Shown here: one piece after another, positions 25,948 to 35,276 of the stretch
How positions within the stretch are numbered: position 1 is the stretch's first letter
Layout of the letters: every line of letters starts with the position of its first letter
NCBI GenBank assembly: GCA_902546615.1
Contig: CACCKE010000007.1
Span: forward strand, 1 to 38,262
DNA length: 38,262 nt
Source of the DNA: an uncultured Pelagibacteraceae bacterium
GTDB taxonomy: Bacteria; Pseudomonadota; Alphaproteobacteria; Pelagibacterales; AG-422-B15
Direction of reading: 5' to 3'
Made by a program: the position numbers and the translations under genes
The notes under the pieces: model-generated
Seen by the model: only the letters and a program-made list of their open reading frames with translations
Database searches by the model: none
What the model was told of the DNA's origin: nothing

Positions 25948-26454
25948 TTACATCTTTTCTGTTCCGCGTGCAATAGCTACTACACCCGTTCTTGATACCT
26001 CAGATAGACCTAATGGCTTCATTAAATCGATGAAAGCATCAATTTTTCTTGGAGAACCATTCAATTCAAAGACAAAAGAATCGTGTGTTGTGTCTATAAC
26101 TTTGGCTCTAAATACATCAGATAACCGCATTGACTCCACTCTTTTTTCTCCAGTTGAAACAATTTTGACTAAGGCCATCTCCCTTTCAATACCCTGTTTT
26201 TCAAATGTCACATTTACTGCTCTTTTTACGGGTACAATTCTCTGTAATTGGCTAATCATTTTATTTACTGTTTCTTCTGTACCTGGCGCAACAATTGTAA
26301 TCCTAGAGATATGTTTTTCTGCATCTACTTCAGCAACTGTAAGACTATCGATGTTGTAACCTCTACCTGATATTAAACCTATTACTCGCGCGAGAACACC
26401 TGGCTCATTATCAACAAGAACTGATACTGTATGTTTTGAAATTAATTCACTCAT
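25948..26454 (-). CDS. ilvN: Acetolactate synthase small (regulatory) subunit
   Basis: This is a 168-residue regulatory subunit. The N-terminal ACT domain (HTVSVLVDNEPGVLARVIGLISGRGYNIDSLTVAE) binds valine and mediates feedback inhibition; the C-terminal ALS_ss_C domain follows (REMALVKIV, GSPRKIDAFIDLMKPLGLSEVSRTGVVAIARG). The start codon overlaps the ilvB stop by one base (TAATG), ensuring coupled synthesis with the large subunit. Confidence 0.97.
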   Translation of the reverse strand: MSELISKHTVSVLVDNEPGVLARVIGLISGRGYNIDSLTVAEVDAEKHISRITIVAPGTEETVNKMISQLQRIVPVKRAVNVTFEKQGIEREMALVKIVSTGEKRVESMRLSDVFRAKVIDTTHDSFVFELNGSPRKIDAFIDLMKPLGLSEVSRTGVVAIARGTEKM

Positions 26455-28223
26455 TATACTAATACTTTTCCTTCATCTGAGATCTCTTCTTTTTCTGTTT
26501 CATCACCAAGCAACATTTCATTGTGAGCCTTACCAGATGGTATCATTGGAAAAACATTTTCGTTTTCATCAACTACGCAGTCAAATATTACAGGGCCATC
26601 ATGATCAATCATTTCATTTATTGCCTTGTCAAGTTCACTCGGACTTTGGGCCCTTATACCCTTAGCGCCGTAAGCTTCAGCAAGCTTTACAAAATCAGGT
26701 AAAGCATCTGTATAGCTGTGAGAGTATCTTTTGTCGTGAAGAAGTTCTTGCCACTGTCTTACCATCCCCATGTATTGATTATTAATAATGAAAATCTTTA
26801 CAGGTAGTTTGTGTTGAATGGCTGTCGACATTTCTTGTATGCACATCAATATTGAAGCTTCTCCTGCAATATCAATTACAAGTTTATCGGGATGAGCAAC
26901 TTGAGCGCCTATTGCAGCTGGCAAACCAAAACCCATAGTGCCCAGTCCTCCAGATGTAATCCATCTGTTGGGTCTATTAAATTTGTAATATTGCGCGGCC
27001 CACATTTGATGCTGTCCAACCTCAGTGGTTACAAAAACATCTTTTTCTTTAGTCAGTTCATACAATCTTTGTATTGCATGTTGTGGCTTTATCGTTTTTT
27101 TATCTTCATTAAACCCTAATGAATCTCGCTCTTTCCATTTATCTATTTGTTTCCACCAATCCTTAACCTGCGATTTATTAACCTTATAAACTTTTGATTT
27201 CCACAGCTTAATAGCATCTTCAAGTACATGAGCAACGTCACCAACAAGAGCAACATCTACATTGACAACTTTATTAATTGAAGATGGGTCAATATCGATA
27301 TGGATTTTTTTTGAATTTGGAGAAAACTCATCAATTTTTCCAGTAATTCTATCATCAAAACGTGCGCCAATGTTTATCATGAGGTCACATTCATTCATCG
27401 CCATGTTAGCTTCGTATGTACCGTGCATACCCAACATGCCAACAAATTGAGTGTCATCACCTGGAAAGGCACCAAGACCTTGTAGAGTAGATGTAATTGG
27501 AAAACCAGTGAGACGAACAAACTCTCTTAGTAGTTGAACGGCTGCATTTCCCGAATTGATTACTCCCCCTCCAGTGTAAAAGATTGGCTTTTCAGCTTCT
27601 GCGATTAACTTTAGAGCATCATCAATATTATCAATGTTCGCTTTTAATTTTGGCCTATAGGACTTATGTTTAATTGTATCAGGCCCAATATATGTTCCGG
27701 TTTGGAATTGAATATCTTTGGGTATATCTACAAGAACAGGTCCAGGTCTGCCGCTTGAAGCTACATAAAAAGCTTCGTGTAAAATTCGAGATAGATCATT
27801 TATATCCTTAACTAGCCAATTATGCTTAGTGCACGGACGAGTAATTCCAACCGCATCACATTCCTGAAATGCATCCGTTCCAATTAAGTGCGTAGGAACT
27901 TGTCCACTAATACAAACAAGAGGAATTGAATCCATCATAGCATCAGTTAATCCAGTCACTGCGTTAGTAACTCCGGGGCCAGAAGTAACTAACATTACTC
28001 CAACTTTACCACTTGACCTTGCATACCCTTCAGCAGCATGGGACGCACCTTGTTCATGCCTTACTAAAAAATGGCGTATTTGATGGTTTGTATCCTTAGT
28101 TTTTGCTAATTCATCATATATTGGCAAAACTGCACCACCAGGATAGCCAAATATTGTATCAACTTGTTGATCTTCCAAGGCCTTAAGAACCATTTGTGCA
28201 CCAGTTATTTGCATATTAACCAT
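26454..28223 (-). CDS. ilvB: Acetolactate synthase large (catalytic) subunit
   Basis: This is a 589-residue thiamin-diphosphate enzyme making acetolactate and acetohydroxybutyrate. It has [15 protein letters not shown], the catalytic glutamate in [18 protein letters not shown], the central FAD domain, and the ThDP/Mg motif [11 protein letters not shown]...[12 protein letters not shown]. In that motif the usual metal-binding GD is GE, a conservative change. The start ATG at 28223 has AGGGG 9 nt upstream. A promoter-like element precedes it, so it probably begins the ilvB-ilvN-ilvC unit. Confidence 0.97.
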   Translation of the reverse strand: MVNMQITGAQMVLKALEDQQVDTIFGYPGGAVLPIYDELAKTKDTNHQIRHFLVRHEQGASHAAEGYARSSGKVGVMLVTSGPGVTNAVTGLTDAMMDSIPLVCISGQVPTHLIGTDAFQECDAVGITRPCTKHNWLVKDINDLSRILHEAFYVASSGRPGPVLVDIPKDIQFQTGTYIGPDTIKHKSYRPKLKANIDNIDDALKLIAEAEKPIFYTGGGVINSGNAAVQLLREFVRLTGFPITSTLQGLGAFPGDDTQFVGMLGMHGTYEANMAMNECDLMINIGARFDDRITGKIDEFSPNSKKIHIDIDPSSINKVVNVDVALVGDVAHVLEDAIKLWKSKVYKVNKSQVKDWWKQIDKWKERDSLGFNEDKKTIKPQHAIQRLYELTKEKDVFVTTEVGQHQMWAAQYYKFNRPNRWITSGGLGTMGFGLPAAIGAQVAHPDKLVIDIAGEASILMCIQEMSTAIQHKLPVKIFIINNQYMGMVRQWQELLHDKRYSHSYTDALPDFVKLAEAYGAKGIRAQSPSELDKAINEMIDHDGPVIFDCVVDENENVFPMIPSGKAHNEMLLGDETEKEEISDEGKVLV

Positions 28224-28249
28224 AAATTATACCCCTAATAAGAAGTGAC

Positions 28250-28278
28250 GTTTTATGGAGATTTACTTAATAAGTCAA
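28250..28278 (-). promoter_or_regulatory. Possible ilvB promoter
   Basis: TTGACT (28278-28273) and TAAAAC (28255-28250) are separated by exactly 17 nt on the minus strand, in the 93-nt gap between miaA and ilvB. The predicted RNA would have a leader of about 20 nt. No leader peptide or attenuator is visible here, unlike at leuA. Confidence 0.45.
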
Positions 28279-28316
28279 ATATTTTAAATATATGAAAAGA
28301 ATATTTTATAGATAAT

Positions 28317-29195
28317 TTATAAATATTTCTTTATATCAACATTTTGAGTAATATTATTACCTTTTATCCAAGTATCTTGTCTTTTGATATAGTTTCTCGT
28401 GTTTTTCTTCATTATGCTTTTGGCTTCATCTAAACTGACTTTTCCATCAATAAAGTTGGTTATTTCACGAACTCCAATTGCCTTCATAATAGATAATTCA
28501 GCGCTATAATTTTTCTCAATTAAAGATTGAACCTCATCGACAGCACCATCATGAAACATATTATCAACTCTTTGCTCAGCTGACTCATATAACTTCTCAC
28601 GTAAATTGCCAGTTAGGATCACTCTATAATTTACATTATCAATTTTTTTGTTTGGATTAAATTGCCATTCTTCTAAAACTTTTCCAGTCTGAAGCAGTAA
28701 TGAATAACTACGCATTATTCTTTGTTTATCATTAGGATTAATTTTTGTGCCTTGGTATTTAATTAAGATTTTTTTGTATAAATGATCAAGACCATAGGTT
28801 TCTAAATCCAGCTTTGCTTGTTCTTCTATATTTTTTTTTATAGAAGGAATTTCTGAAAGTCCATCCATCAAGGCCTTTAAATACAAACCTGTTCCACCTA
28901 CAACAATTGGAAGCAACTTATTATCGAAACAATTATTAATTTCATGTTCAGCTTTTTCTAGCCAAATAGCTGCTGAGCAACTTTCATTGCCTTTAAGCAT
29001 ACCATAAAGACGATGGTCAAATTTTTTACATATCTCATCGTCTGGTCTATCAGTTAGTATCTTTAGATCTTTGTATACCTGTAGACTATCAAAATTAATT
29101 ATTGCTGATTTATGTTTAGAAGCAATTTGAGTTGCAAGCTTTGACTTTCCACTTGCTGTGGGACCAAAGATAACCAGTATGTCCCTTTTTTCCAT
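28317..29195 (-). CDS. miaA: tRNA dimethylallyltransferase
   Basis: MiaA adds a dimethylallyl group to A37 of tRNAs that read UNN codons. The 292-residue protein shows the P-loop IFGPTASGKSKLA at the N-terminus, INFDSLQVYKDLKILTDRP, VVGGTGLYLKALMDGLSEIP and QRIMRSYSLLLQTGK, and the C-terminal KKNTRNYIKRQDTWIKG. It starts 5 nt after degP and precedes the ilvB promoter. The hflKC-degP-miaA grouping is common in proteobacteria. Confidence 0.97.
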   Translation of the reverse strand: MEKRDILVIFGPTASGKSKLATQIASKHKSAIINFDSLQVYKDLKILTDRPDDEICKKFDHRLYGMLKGNESCSAAIWLEKAEHEINNCFDNKLLPIVVGGTGLYLKALMDGLSEIPSIKKNIEEQAKLDLETYGLDHLYKKILIKYQGTKINPNDKQRIMRSYSLLLQTGKVLEEWQFNPNKKIDNVNYRVILTGNLREKLYESAEQRVDNMFHDGAVDEVQSLIEKNYSAELSIMKAIGVREITNFIDGKVSLDEAKSIMKKNTRNYIKRQDTWIKGNNITQNVDIKKYL

Positions 29196-29200
29196 TTTAT

Positions 29201-30604
29201 TTAGTCGAGAGACAACCTAGCGCCTATATATTTTTTAGAGTTAGGGCCAGAATAAAAAACAATTAAAACATTTTCTTTTCCCTGAGAAACAACCTCATCA
29301 ATTATTTGTAATACTTCCCCAGATGCTTTCACTGATTTATTTTGTATTTCAATAATAATGTCGTCTTTCTTAATATTTTGTCGTATTAGGAAAGAGTCAT
29401 TATTGATTTCAGATATAATTACTCCCTGTAAAGTTTTAGCTAAATCCAATCTGGACTTGTCTTCATCTGTCAAGGTTCTGACTTTTATTCCTAGTTCTTT
29501 TATTAAAACAGCTGATCCATTATTTTCAATTGAGGCAAGTTCCTCAAGAGACGGTTGTTTGCCTAAATTTACAAATAACTGAACTTCTTTTTCATCCCGC
29601 CAGACAACTACCTTTGTAGATTGACCAATATCAGCCTCGGCCACAAGTTTTGGAAGCGTTTGAACAGATTCAACTTCTTTGCCATTGAATTCAATAATGA
29701 TGTCACCCTCATTAACTCCACCTTTAAGTGCCGGGCTATCTGTAGTTAAACCCTGAACTAAGGCACCATAAGTTTTACCAAGACCCAAACTCTCAGCAAT
29801 TTCATCAGTTACTTCTTGAATTCTTACGCCTAACCAGGCTCTTTCAATTTCTCCTGTTTCTTGCAGTTGCTGAATAATGTTATTTGCAAGATTTGATGGA
29901 ATAGCAAAACCAATTCCAATAGATCCACCACTTGGAGAAATGATCATTGAATTCACTCCAATCACTTTTCCATCTAAATCAAATAATGGTCCTCCTGAAT
30001 TGCCTCTATTTATTGATGCATCAGTTTGTATGAAGTCGTCATATCTTCCCCCAAGCATCCTACCTCTTGCAGAAACGATACCTGCTGTAACTGTACCTCC
30101 TAGTCCATGTGGATTACCGATTGCCATTACCCAATTACCTACCTTTGCCGTGTCTGAGTCACCAAACTCTAAAAACGGAAGGTTATTTGCGTCAACTTTC
30201 AAAAGCGCTAAATCAGTCTCGGCATCAGAAGCAATCAATTCGGCTTCTAATTTTAATCCATCTGTAAAAGTAACTTGTATGTCTGAAGCGTTTTCTACAA
30301 CATGATTATTTGTAACAATAAAACCATCTGCAGAAATTACAAAGCCTGAACCTAATGAACTAAACTCTCTTTCTGATGGTTCTGGGCTAGGCATATTAAA
30401 CGGGAAATTAAAGAAATCTTCAATCGATGGAACTTGAGGCCCTGTATTTTCAATTATACCTGTCGTTGAAATGTTAACAACTGAGGGTGAAACTCGCTCA
30501 GCCAAATCAGAGAAGGTATCAGGTCCATTAAAGCTTAAAGATTGCAACGTAGAACAAATAAACAAAAAAAAGATGACTGGTATAATTTTGAAATCTAATT
30601 TCAT
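29201..30604 (-). CDS. degP: Periplasmic serine protease, DegP/HtrA (Do) family
   Basis: The product has 467 residues from the ATG at 30604, which overlaps the DUF2065 stop by 4 nt (ATGA). The longer frame from 30661 lies inside that gene. A signal peptide (FKIIPVIFFLFICSTLQSLSF) precedes the trypsin-like domain with triad H101 (TNNHVV), D131 (ETDLALLKVD) and S203 (RGNSGGPLFD). Two PDZ domains follow (from about 255 and 370; second weaker). A serine/proline-rich LA loop with FFNFPF sits at 65-70. It degrades misfolded envelope proteins, and its position next to hflKC fits a membrane quality-control cluster. Confidence 0.95.
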   Translation of the reverse strand: MKLDFKIIPVIFFLFICSTLQSLSFNGPDTFSDLAERVSPSVVNISTTGIIENTGPQVPSIEDFFNFPFNMPSPEPSEREFSSLGSGFVISADGFIVTNNHVVENASDIQVTFTDGLKLEAELIASDAETDLALLKVDANNLPFLEFGDSDTAKVGNWVMAIGNPHGLGGTVTAGIVSARGRMLGGRYDDFIQTDASINRGNSGGPLFDLDGKVIGVNSMIISPSGGSIGIGFAIPSNLANNIIQQLQETGEIERAWLGVRIQEVTDEIAESLGLGKTYGALVQGLTTDSPALKGGVNEGDIIIEFNGKEVESVQTLPKLVAEADIGQSTKVVVWRDEKEVQLFVNLGKQPSLEELASIENNGSAVLIKELGIKVRTLTDEDKSRLDLAKTLQGVIISEINNDSFLIRQNIKKDDIIIEIQNKSVKASGEVLQIIDEVVSQGKENVLIVFYSGPNSKKYIGARLSLD

Positions 30605-30789
30605 CTGACTGCAGTCCATAACATTAGAAATCCTACTATTGCTGATGCCAGACCTCCCCATTTTAGGGTGTCATTGTTCATCTCTAACATAGATCTAATC
30701 ATATTCTTCATTCTATTTGGAAATAAGGCGTAAAGAAGGCCCTCTATAATTAAAAGTAATCCAAGAGAACCTAATATAAATTGCATCAT
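30601..30789 (-). CDS. DUF2065 (YjeT-like) small membrane protein
   Basis: This is a 62-residue protein with two hydrophobic helices (FILGSLGLLLIIEGLLYALFP and WGGLASAIVGFLMLWTAV) joined by a polar loop, the pattern of the DUF2065/YjeT family. The function is unknown. In many proteobacteria it sits next to hflC, as here, between hflC and degP, overlapping degP by 4 nt. A role with the HflKC-FtsH or DegP systems is inferred only from this position. Confidence 0.88.
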   Translation of the reverse strand: MMQFILGSLGLLLIIEGLLYALFPNRMKNMIRSMLEMNNDTLKWGGLASAIVGFLMLWTAVR

Positions 30790-30809
30790 TTTAGGAAAGT
30801 TAGATATTT

Positions 30810-31670
30810 TTACTCAGAGTAAGTTCCGAAATATTGAAAGAATTCACTTTCAGGAGATAAGATCATAGTAGTATCAGAACTTTTCAAGCCTTCAGCGTAA
30901 GCTTGCATTGCTCTGTAGAAAGCAAAAAATTCAGGGTCTTTTCCAAATGCATCCGCAAAAACTTTATTAGCCATTCCATCACCTTCACCACGAATTATGT
31001 TGGCTTCTTTCTCTGCCTGTGACTTTATAATCGTAACTTCCTTATCAGCAGTTGAACGAATTTTTTGTGCCATCTCAGCACCTTTTGCTCTGAACTCTCT
31101 GGCTTCACGCTCACGTTCAGTTTGCATTCTACCAAATATTGCCTGGCTATTTGCTTCAGGTAAATCAGCTCGTTTAATTCTTACATCAACAATTTCTATT
31201 CCAAAGTTCTTCACTTCTGCTTCGGCTAATGAAGTAATTTGTTTCATAAGTTTCGAACGGTCATCTGATAATACGGCGGACAGAGGTTCCTCACCTAGAA
31301 CGCCCCTAATTCTTGAATTAACAACTGCAGAAATTCTTGATCTCGCGACATTTTCATTACCAAATGCCTTATAGAACTCTAAAACGTCAATAATTTTGAA
31401 TTTTACATAAGCGTCAACAATAAGTCTTTTTTGATCAGATGCGATTACCTCAGCTGCAGGTGCATCGATGTCTAGAATACGATTATCAATAAATATTACA
31501 TTTTGAATGAATGGTATTTTAAAATTAAGACCTGGTTCAGTAATTACTCTTTTTGGATCACCAAACTGCAATACGATTGCATTTTTTACTTCCAGTACTG
31601 TGAACAGGGTGAAATAAGCAACAATTGCTATAAATCCTAAAACTATCAATGATATTCTAGTAGTGCTCAT
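30810..31670 (-). CDS. hflC: Modulator of FtsH protease HflC
   Basis: This is a 286-residue SPFH/band-7 protein anchored by an N-terminal membrane helix (ISLIVLGFIAIVAYFTLFTV) with the rest in the periplasm. It has VLQFGDPKRVITEPGLNFKIPFIQNV, then the band-7 core, and RIKRADLPEANSQAIFGRMQTEREREAREFRAKG, leading into a long coiled coil. With HflK it forms a cage around FtsH and restrains degradation of membrane proteins. It starts 2 nt after hflK. Confidence 0.96.
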   Translation of the reverse strand: MSTTRISLIVLGFIAIVAYFTLFTVLEVKNAIVLQFGDPKRVITEPGLNFKIPFIQNVIFIDNRILDIDAPAAEVIASDQKRLIVDAYVKFKIIDVLEFYKAFGNENVARSRISAVVNSRIRGVLGEEPLSAVLSDDRSKLMKQITSLAEAEVKNFGIEIVDVRIKRADLPEANSQAIFGRMQTEREREAREFRAKGAEMAQKIRSTADKEVTIIKSQAEKEANIIRGEGDGMANKVFADAFGKDPEFFAFYRAMQAYAEGLKSSDTTMILSPESEFFQYFGTYSE

Positions 31671-31672
31671 AA

Positions 31673-32746
31673 TTACTCCTGTGACTTCTTGCTTAATTCT
31701 GGAAGAGGTAAATAAGGTACAACTGAGTCACCTCCAGCTTTGTCAATGATAACTTTGTCCATATCAGAGAATACATCTTCCATTGTCTCATAAAATATTC
31801 TTTTCTTTGTCACTTGAGGAGCTTTTGCGTACTCTGTTTGAATTGACAGGAACCTTGCTGCCTTACCTTCACTGTCAGCAATGACTTTTTGTCTATAACC
31901 CTCAGCAGATTGAAGAATTTGCTCTGCCTCACCTCTTGCTCTTGGAATTATATCGTTAGCATATGCCTCTGCTTCATTTCTTTGCCGTTCCATATCAGCC
32001 CGTGCAGCCTGTACATCTCTAAATGCGTCAATTACCTGTGCTGGTGGGTCAGCCTTTTGAGTTTGTACCTGTGTTATTGTAATTCCTGTACCGTATTCGT
32101 CTAAAATTTCCTGAATAATCGATCTAGTTTGTTCCTCTATTTCTGTTCTTCCTTCTGTTAGAATGGATTGCAGGCCACCTTGCCCGATAGACTCTCTCAT
32201 TGCAGTCTCTGCAGCACTTTTCACAGTGAGTTCAGGGGCTTGAACATTAAATAAAAATTTACCTGCATCATTGATTAACCAGAATACTGAAAAGTCAATA
32301 TCAACAATATTTTCATCACCTGTTAACATTAGGCTTTCTTCTTCTACATCTCTAATTGCCGTAACTCTAGAATCCGGACTTTGTCTGTAACCAACATCTA
32401 TTCTATTTATTTTGGTTACTTTTGGTGTAAATACACGCTCTATTGGATACGGTAAGTGATAGTTCAGTCCAGGTTGTGTGGTTTTAGTATACTTTCCAAA
32501 TTGTAAAACCACGCCCTGCTCGTCCGGTAGAACTCTATAAAAACCACTCGCAAGCCATATAAGTATTAATATACCGATGATGACCATTGGTCCTAATTTT
32601 CCAAAAAAAGAACCGGGCATCATTCCTTTAAAACGGTTCTGTGCATTCCGGATCACATCATCCATATTTGGACCTGGACCACGTCTACCGCTTCCATTTC
32701 CCGAAGAACCCCAAGGATCGTTATTGTTATTATCAGACCAAGACAT
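31673..32746 (-). CDS. hflK: Modulator of FtsH protease HflK
   Basis: This is a 357-residue partner of HflC. A Gly/Asn/Pro-rich cytoplasmic head (residues 1-30) precedes one membrane helix (MVIIGILILIWLASGFYRV), the SPFH domain (DEQGVVLQFGKYTKTTQPGLNYHLPYPIE) and a coiled coil with QKADPPAQVIDAFRDVQAARADMERQRNEAEAYAND. It is the first gene of hflK-hflC-DUF2065-degP-miaA and is divergent from mrp. Confidence 0.96.
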   Translation of the reverse strand: MSWSDNNNNDPWGSSGNGSGRRGPGPNMDDVIRNAQNRFKGMMPGSFFGKLGPMVIIGILILIWLASGFYRVLPDEQGVVLQFGKYTKTTQPGLNYHLPYPIERVFTPKVTKINRIDVGYRQSPDSRVTAIRDVEEESLMLTGDENIVDIDFSVFWLINDAGKFLFNVQAPELTVKSAAETAMRESIGQGGLQSILTEGRTEIEEQTRSIIQEILDEYGTGITITQVQTQKADPPAQVIDAFRDVQAARADMERQRNEAEAYANDIIPRARGEAEQILQSAEGYRQKVIADSEGKAARFLSIQTEYAKAPQVTKKRIFYETMEDVFSDMDKVIIDKAGGDSVVPYLPLPELSKKSQE

Positions 32747-32853
32747 ATACTTTAGAATTATTACCTATATATGGTAAAAATGCTTAAAAGCAATTATTTA
32801 CACTTATACTATGATATATTGTAATTAATTACGTAAATACAAGATCAAAAAAA

Positions 32854-33939
32854 ATGGCAGAAACTCTGGAAAATCAAGCTTTACACCTCCTTGGACAAGT
32901 TGTTAATGAAGATGCGGGAGAAAACATAGTGGCTCTGGGTATGGTTAAAAATGTATCTGTGAGTGAGGGAAAAATAGACTGTATTATTGAATTTAAAGAA
33001 AATGATCAGAAAAAAAATGAAAAAATTTTTGAGGATGCTCAAAGAGTTCTAAAAGAAATTCCTGGTATAACTAAAGTCAATATCATCACAACCTTACATA
33101 AGGAAAATTCAACACATGCAAATGATGAAGTGAATTCAGACAACAAAACAAATAGCGTTGGCACTAATCAAATAAAATATATTCTTGCAGTTGCATCAGG
33201 AAAAGGAGGAGTTGGTAAATCAACAGTCGCATCAAATCTTGCGTGTGCGTTTAAATCACTTGGTTTAAAAACCTGTTTACTTGATGCTGATATTTACGGT
33301 CCTTCAATTCCCAAAATGATTGGAATTAATGAAAAGCCTCATTCTGATGGACAAAAAATTGAAACAATCAATCGATATGGACTATCTACAATGTCTATGG
33401 GTTACATGGTCAATGATGAAAATCCCATCATCTGGAGAGGCCTCATGGTCATGAAAGCAATTAATGAAATGATCGATAAAGTAAATTGGGGAGCTGCAGA
33501 TATTATGGTCATTGATTTGCCCCCAGGCACAGGTGATGTTCAACTGTCTCTGATTCAGAAACTAAAAATCTCTGGAAGTTTAATAGTTACTACACCTCAA
33601 GATATTGCTTTAATTGATGTAATCAGAGGGTTAAAGATGTTTGAAAAAACTAAAGTCCCCATTCTTGGCATTGTAGAAAACATGAGTTACTTCTTGGCAC
33701 CTGATACAGGCAAAGAATATAAACTTTTCGGTGAAAGTAAAACAAATGAAGTTGCTGAAAAATATGATTATGAAATACTCGCAAATCTTCCTCATGATCC
33801 ATTGCTTCTTGAGCAGTGCGAAAAAGGTCACCCTCTTACAGATTTAGTGCCAGATCATAAAGTCAGCCAAATGTTTATTGAATTGGCTGAGAATTTATTA
33901 AAACGATTAAAATTAGAACAATTAGCAAATACTAACTAA
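32854..33939 (+). CDS. mrp: Mrp/ApbC-type P-loop ATPase, Fe-S carrier family
   Basis: This is a 361-residue protein. The N-terminal FSCA/MIP18 (DUF59) domain spans about 1-85, a polar linker covers 85-107, and a ParA/MinD-like ATPase follows with Walker [11 protein letters not shown] (115-124) and [15 protein letters not shown]. The family delivers Fe-S clusters to target proteins. The CxxC that holds the bridging cluster in typical ApbC/NBP35 members is replaced by LAPDTG after ENMSYF; only isolated cysteines remain. It is divergent from hflK, and its 3' end overlaps convergent thyX by 8 nt. Confidence 0.93.
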   Translation: MAETLENQALHLLGQVVNEDAGENIVALGMVKNVSVSEGKIDCIIEFKENDQKKNEKIFEDAQRVLKEIPGITKVNIITTLHKENSTHANDEVNSDNKTNSVGTNQIKYILAVASGKGGVGKSTVASNLACAFKSLGLKTCLLDADIYGPSIPKMIGINEKPHSDGQKIETINRYGLSTMSMGYMVNDENPIIWRGLMVMKAINEMIDKVNWGAADIMVIDLPPGTGDVQLSLIQKLKISGSLIVTTPQDIALIDVIRGLKMFEKTKVPILGIVENMSYFLAPDTGKEYKLFGESKTNEVAEKYDYEILANLPHDPLLLEQCEKGHPLTDLVPDHKVSQMFIELAENLLKRLKLEQLANTN

Positions 33940-34867
33940 TTTCAAACTTTCTTTGCAGTTCGCTCCATTCTCTTTTAGACAGACCTTCTTCTTCAAAAGA
34001 TACTTTCTCGCCTTTTAGAAGTTTTCTCATCAGATTGACCTCTTTGGCGGAGAGTTCTGTTCCACCAATTCTATAATCCTCAAATGCTTCGTAAGTAAGA
34101 GGAACCCATTTTTTTACAATATCTAACATAGCATCCGCATAAACACGTATTTCATACTGCGCATGGTCATCAGCTCTTAGAGCAAGAAAGTGCAATAAAT
34201 TATTCAGGTCAATCTTCCAGTACCATTGTGTATAGGTATTGAGGGTAAGATTCATTCGGGCCAATTCTCTTGCAATTCCAGATTTACTTTCATCAATTAT
34301 GTTGCCCTCAGAACTTTCGTTTAATAACGTTTCATAATTAGAATATGTCTGCTCTGCATCCTTTTTTAGTATTTGTATAACATTAGAAGCTTCGTCATCT
34401 GTCAACGCATCACCTCTACCCTGATTATTGATTGCTGACTGTGCTGCTAGGTTTTCTGCTGATGGAATATAGAACTCTTTATCAAGGATTGAGTAGCGAG
34501 CCGAGTACTCATTAACGTTTGCAGTTCTGTGTCGTATCCATTGTCGAGCAATGAAAATTGGAAGTTTAATATGAAATTTAATTTCACACATTTCAAAAGG
34601 GGTTGAGTGACGGTGCCTCATCAAATATTTAATAAGCCCTTTATCATTTGAAATCTTCTTTGTGCCTTTACCATATGATACTCTTGCCGACTGCACTATT
34701 GAACTGTCATCCCCCATATAATCAATGACACGAATAAAGCCATGATCGAGCACTTCTATTGGCTTGTACAAAACTGCTTCTAATTCAGGGGCTGTAACAC
34801 GAGCTGTTTCTGATATTTCAGACCTTAAGGCTTCAATTTCTTCAAGTTGTTCTTTATTTACCGGCAT
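33932..34867 (-). CDS. thyX: Flavin-dependent thymidylate synthase
   Basis: ThyX makes dTMP from dUMP using methylene-tetrahydrofolate, FAD and NADPH. The 311-residue protein has the ThyX motif [14 protein letters not shown] at residues 112-125, the form with Asn where many have Ser, as well as [28 protein letters not shown] before it. [39 protein letters not shown] follows. It substitutes for ThyA, which is typical of many alphaproteobacteria. Confidence 0.97.
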   Translation of the reverse strand: MPVNKEQLEEIEALRSEISETARVTAPELEAVLYKPIEVLDHGFIRVIDYMGDDSSIVQSARVSYGKGTKKISNDKGLIKYLMRHRHSTPFEMCEIKFHIKLPIFIARQWIRHRTANVNEYSARYSILDKEFYIPSAENLAAQSAINNQGRGDALTDDEASNVIQILKKDAEQTYSNYETLLNESSEGNIIDESKSGIARELARMNLTLNTYTQWYWKIDLNNLLHFLALRADDHAQYEIRVYADAMLDIVKKWVPLTYEAFEDYRIGGTELSAKEVNLMRKLLKGEKVSFEEEGLSKREWSELQRKFEIS

Positions 34868-34913
34868 TTTTTTGAATCAAATAATAAACACATACTATAT
34901 TAAGATTACTCTC

Positions 34914-34942
34914 TTTAAAAAGTCTCAATATCCAACTATATT
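34914..34942 (+). promoter_or_regulatory. Likely ssrA promoter
   Basis: TTTAAA (34914-34919) and TATATT (34937-34942) are 17 nt apart. The predicted start, about 34949, coincides with the first base of the GCTGGG hairpin that opens the tmRNA precursor. Confidence 0.5.
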
Positions 34943-34948
34943 CAGATT

Positions 34949-35207
34949 GCTGGGGATATCCCAGCTATAGGGATAAACGGCTTGCGTAATACCCATTACG
35001 GACCCGGGGGCGGTACCCGGCACCTCCACCATAAATTAGGGGGTGATATAGGATCGACGAATGCTTAAAGGTAAGTTTTTCTCTCGGTATTGTACCACCG
35101 TTATCGGGCTATTTTATAAATGCTAACGATGAATTAGCGCTCGCTGCTTAATCTAATTAGGTAAGCGCGGTTCGGGAGGCACCGGGCAACAGAAGTCTCC
35201 CACTTTT
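34949..35207 (+). ncRNA. ssrA: Transfer-messenger RNA, circularly permuted two-piece form
   Basis: tmRNA rescues stalled ribosomes and tags the nascent peptide. The acceptor half comes first and ends in CACCTCCACCA at 35031. It contains a 5-bp T arm (CCGGG/CCCGG, 7-nt loop, 35004-35020) and hairpins at 34949-34965 and 34985-35000. After a spacer of only 7 nt (35032-35038), the coding half begins with GGGGGTGATATAGGATCGACG. GGGGGTG (35039-35045) pairs with CACCTCC (35021-35027) to give a 7-bp acceptor stem with a G-U at the third pair, the alanyl-tRNA synthetase identity signal. The tag is at 35122-35151. The 3' end is estimated from the GGGAG/CTCCC hairpin (35174-35201). Confidence 0.95.
35122..35151 (+). 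other. tmRNA proteolysis-tag reading frame
   Basis: GCT AAC GAT GAA TTA GCG CTC GCT GCT TAA encodes ANDELALAA. With the alanine carried on the tmRNA, the tag added to stalled peptides is AANDELALAA. The terminal LAA is the ClpXP recognition end. The tag is short compared with the 14-residue Caulobacter tag. Confidence 0.93.
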
Positions 35208-35237
35208 AGTCACTCGGCCTTTAAAAAACTTAAATCG

Positions 35238-35267
35238 TTACCATATATATATGTAAGGTAGTATACT
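35238..35267 (+). promoter_or_regulatory. fumC promoter
   Basis: TTACCA (35238-35243) and TATACT (35262-35267) are 18 nt apart. The -10 element ends 9 nt before the fumC ATG, so the message would have almost no leader and no Shine-Dalgarno is seen. Confidence 0.55.
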
Positions 35268-35276
35268 ACAATTCAA

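Noticed and set aside
28224..28316. Leader peptide or attenuator before ilvB
   Set aside because: The gap contains no ORF rich in Ile, Leu or Val codons and no strong hairpin.
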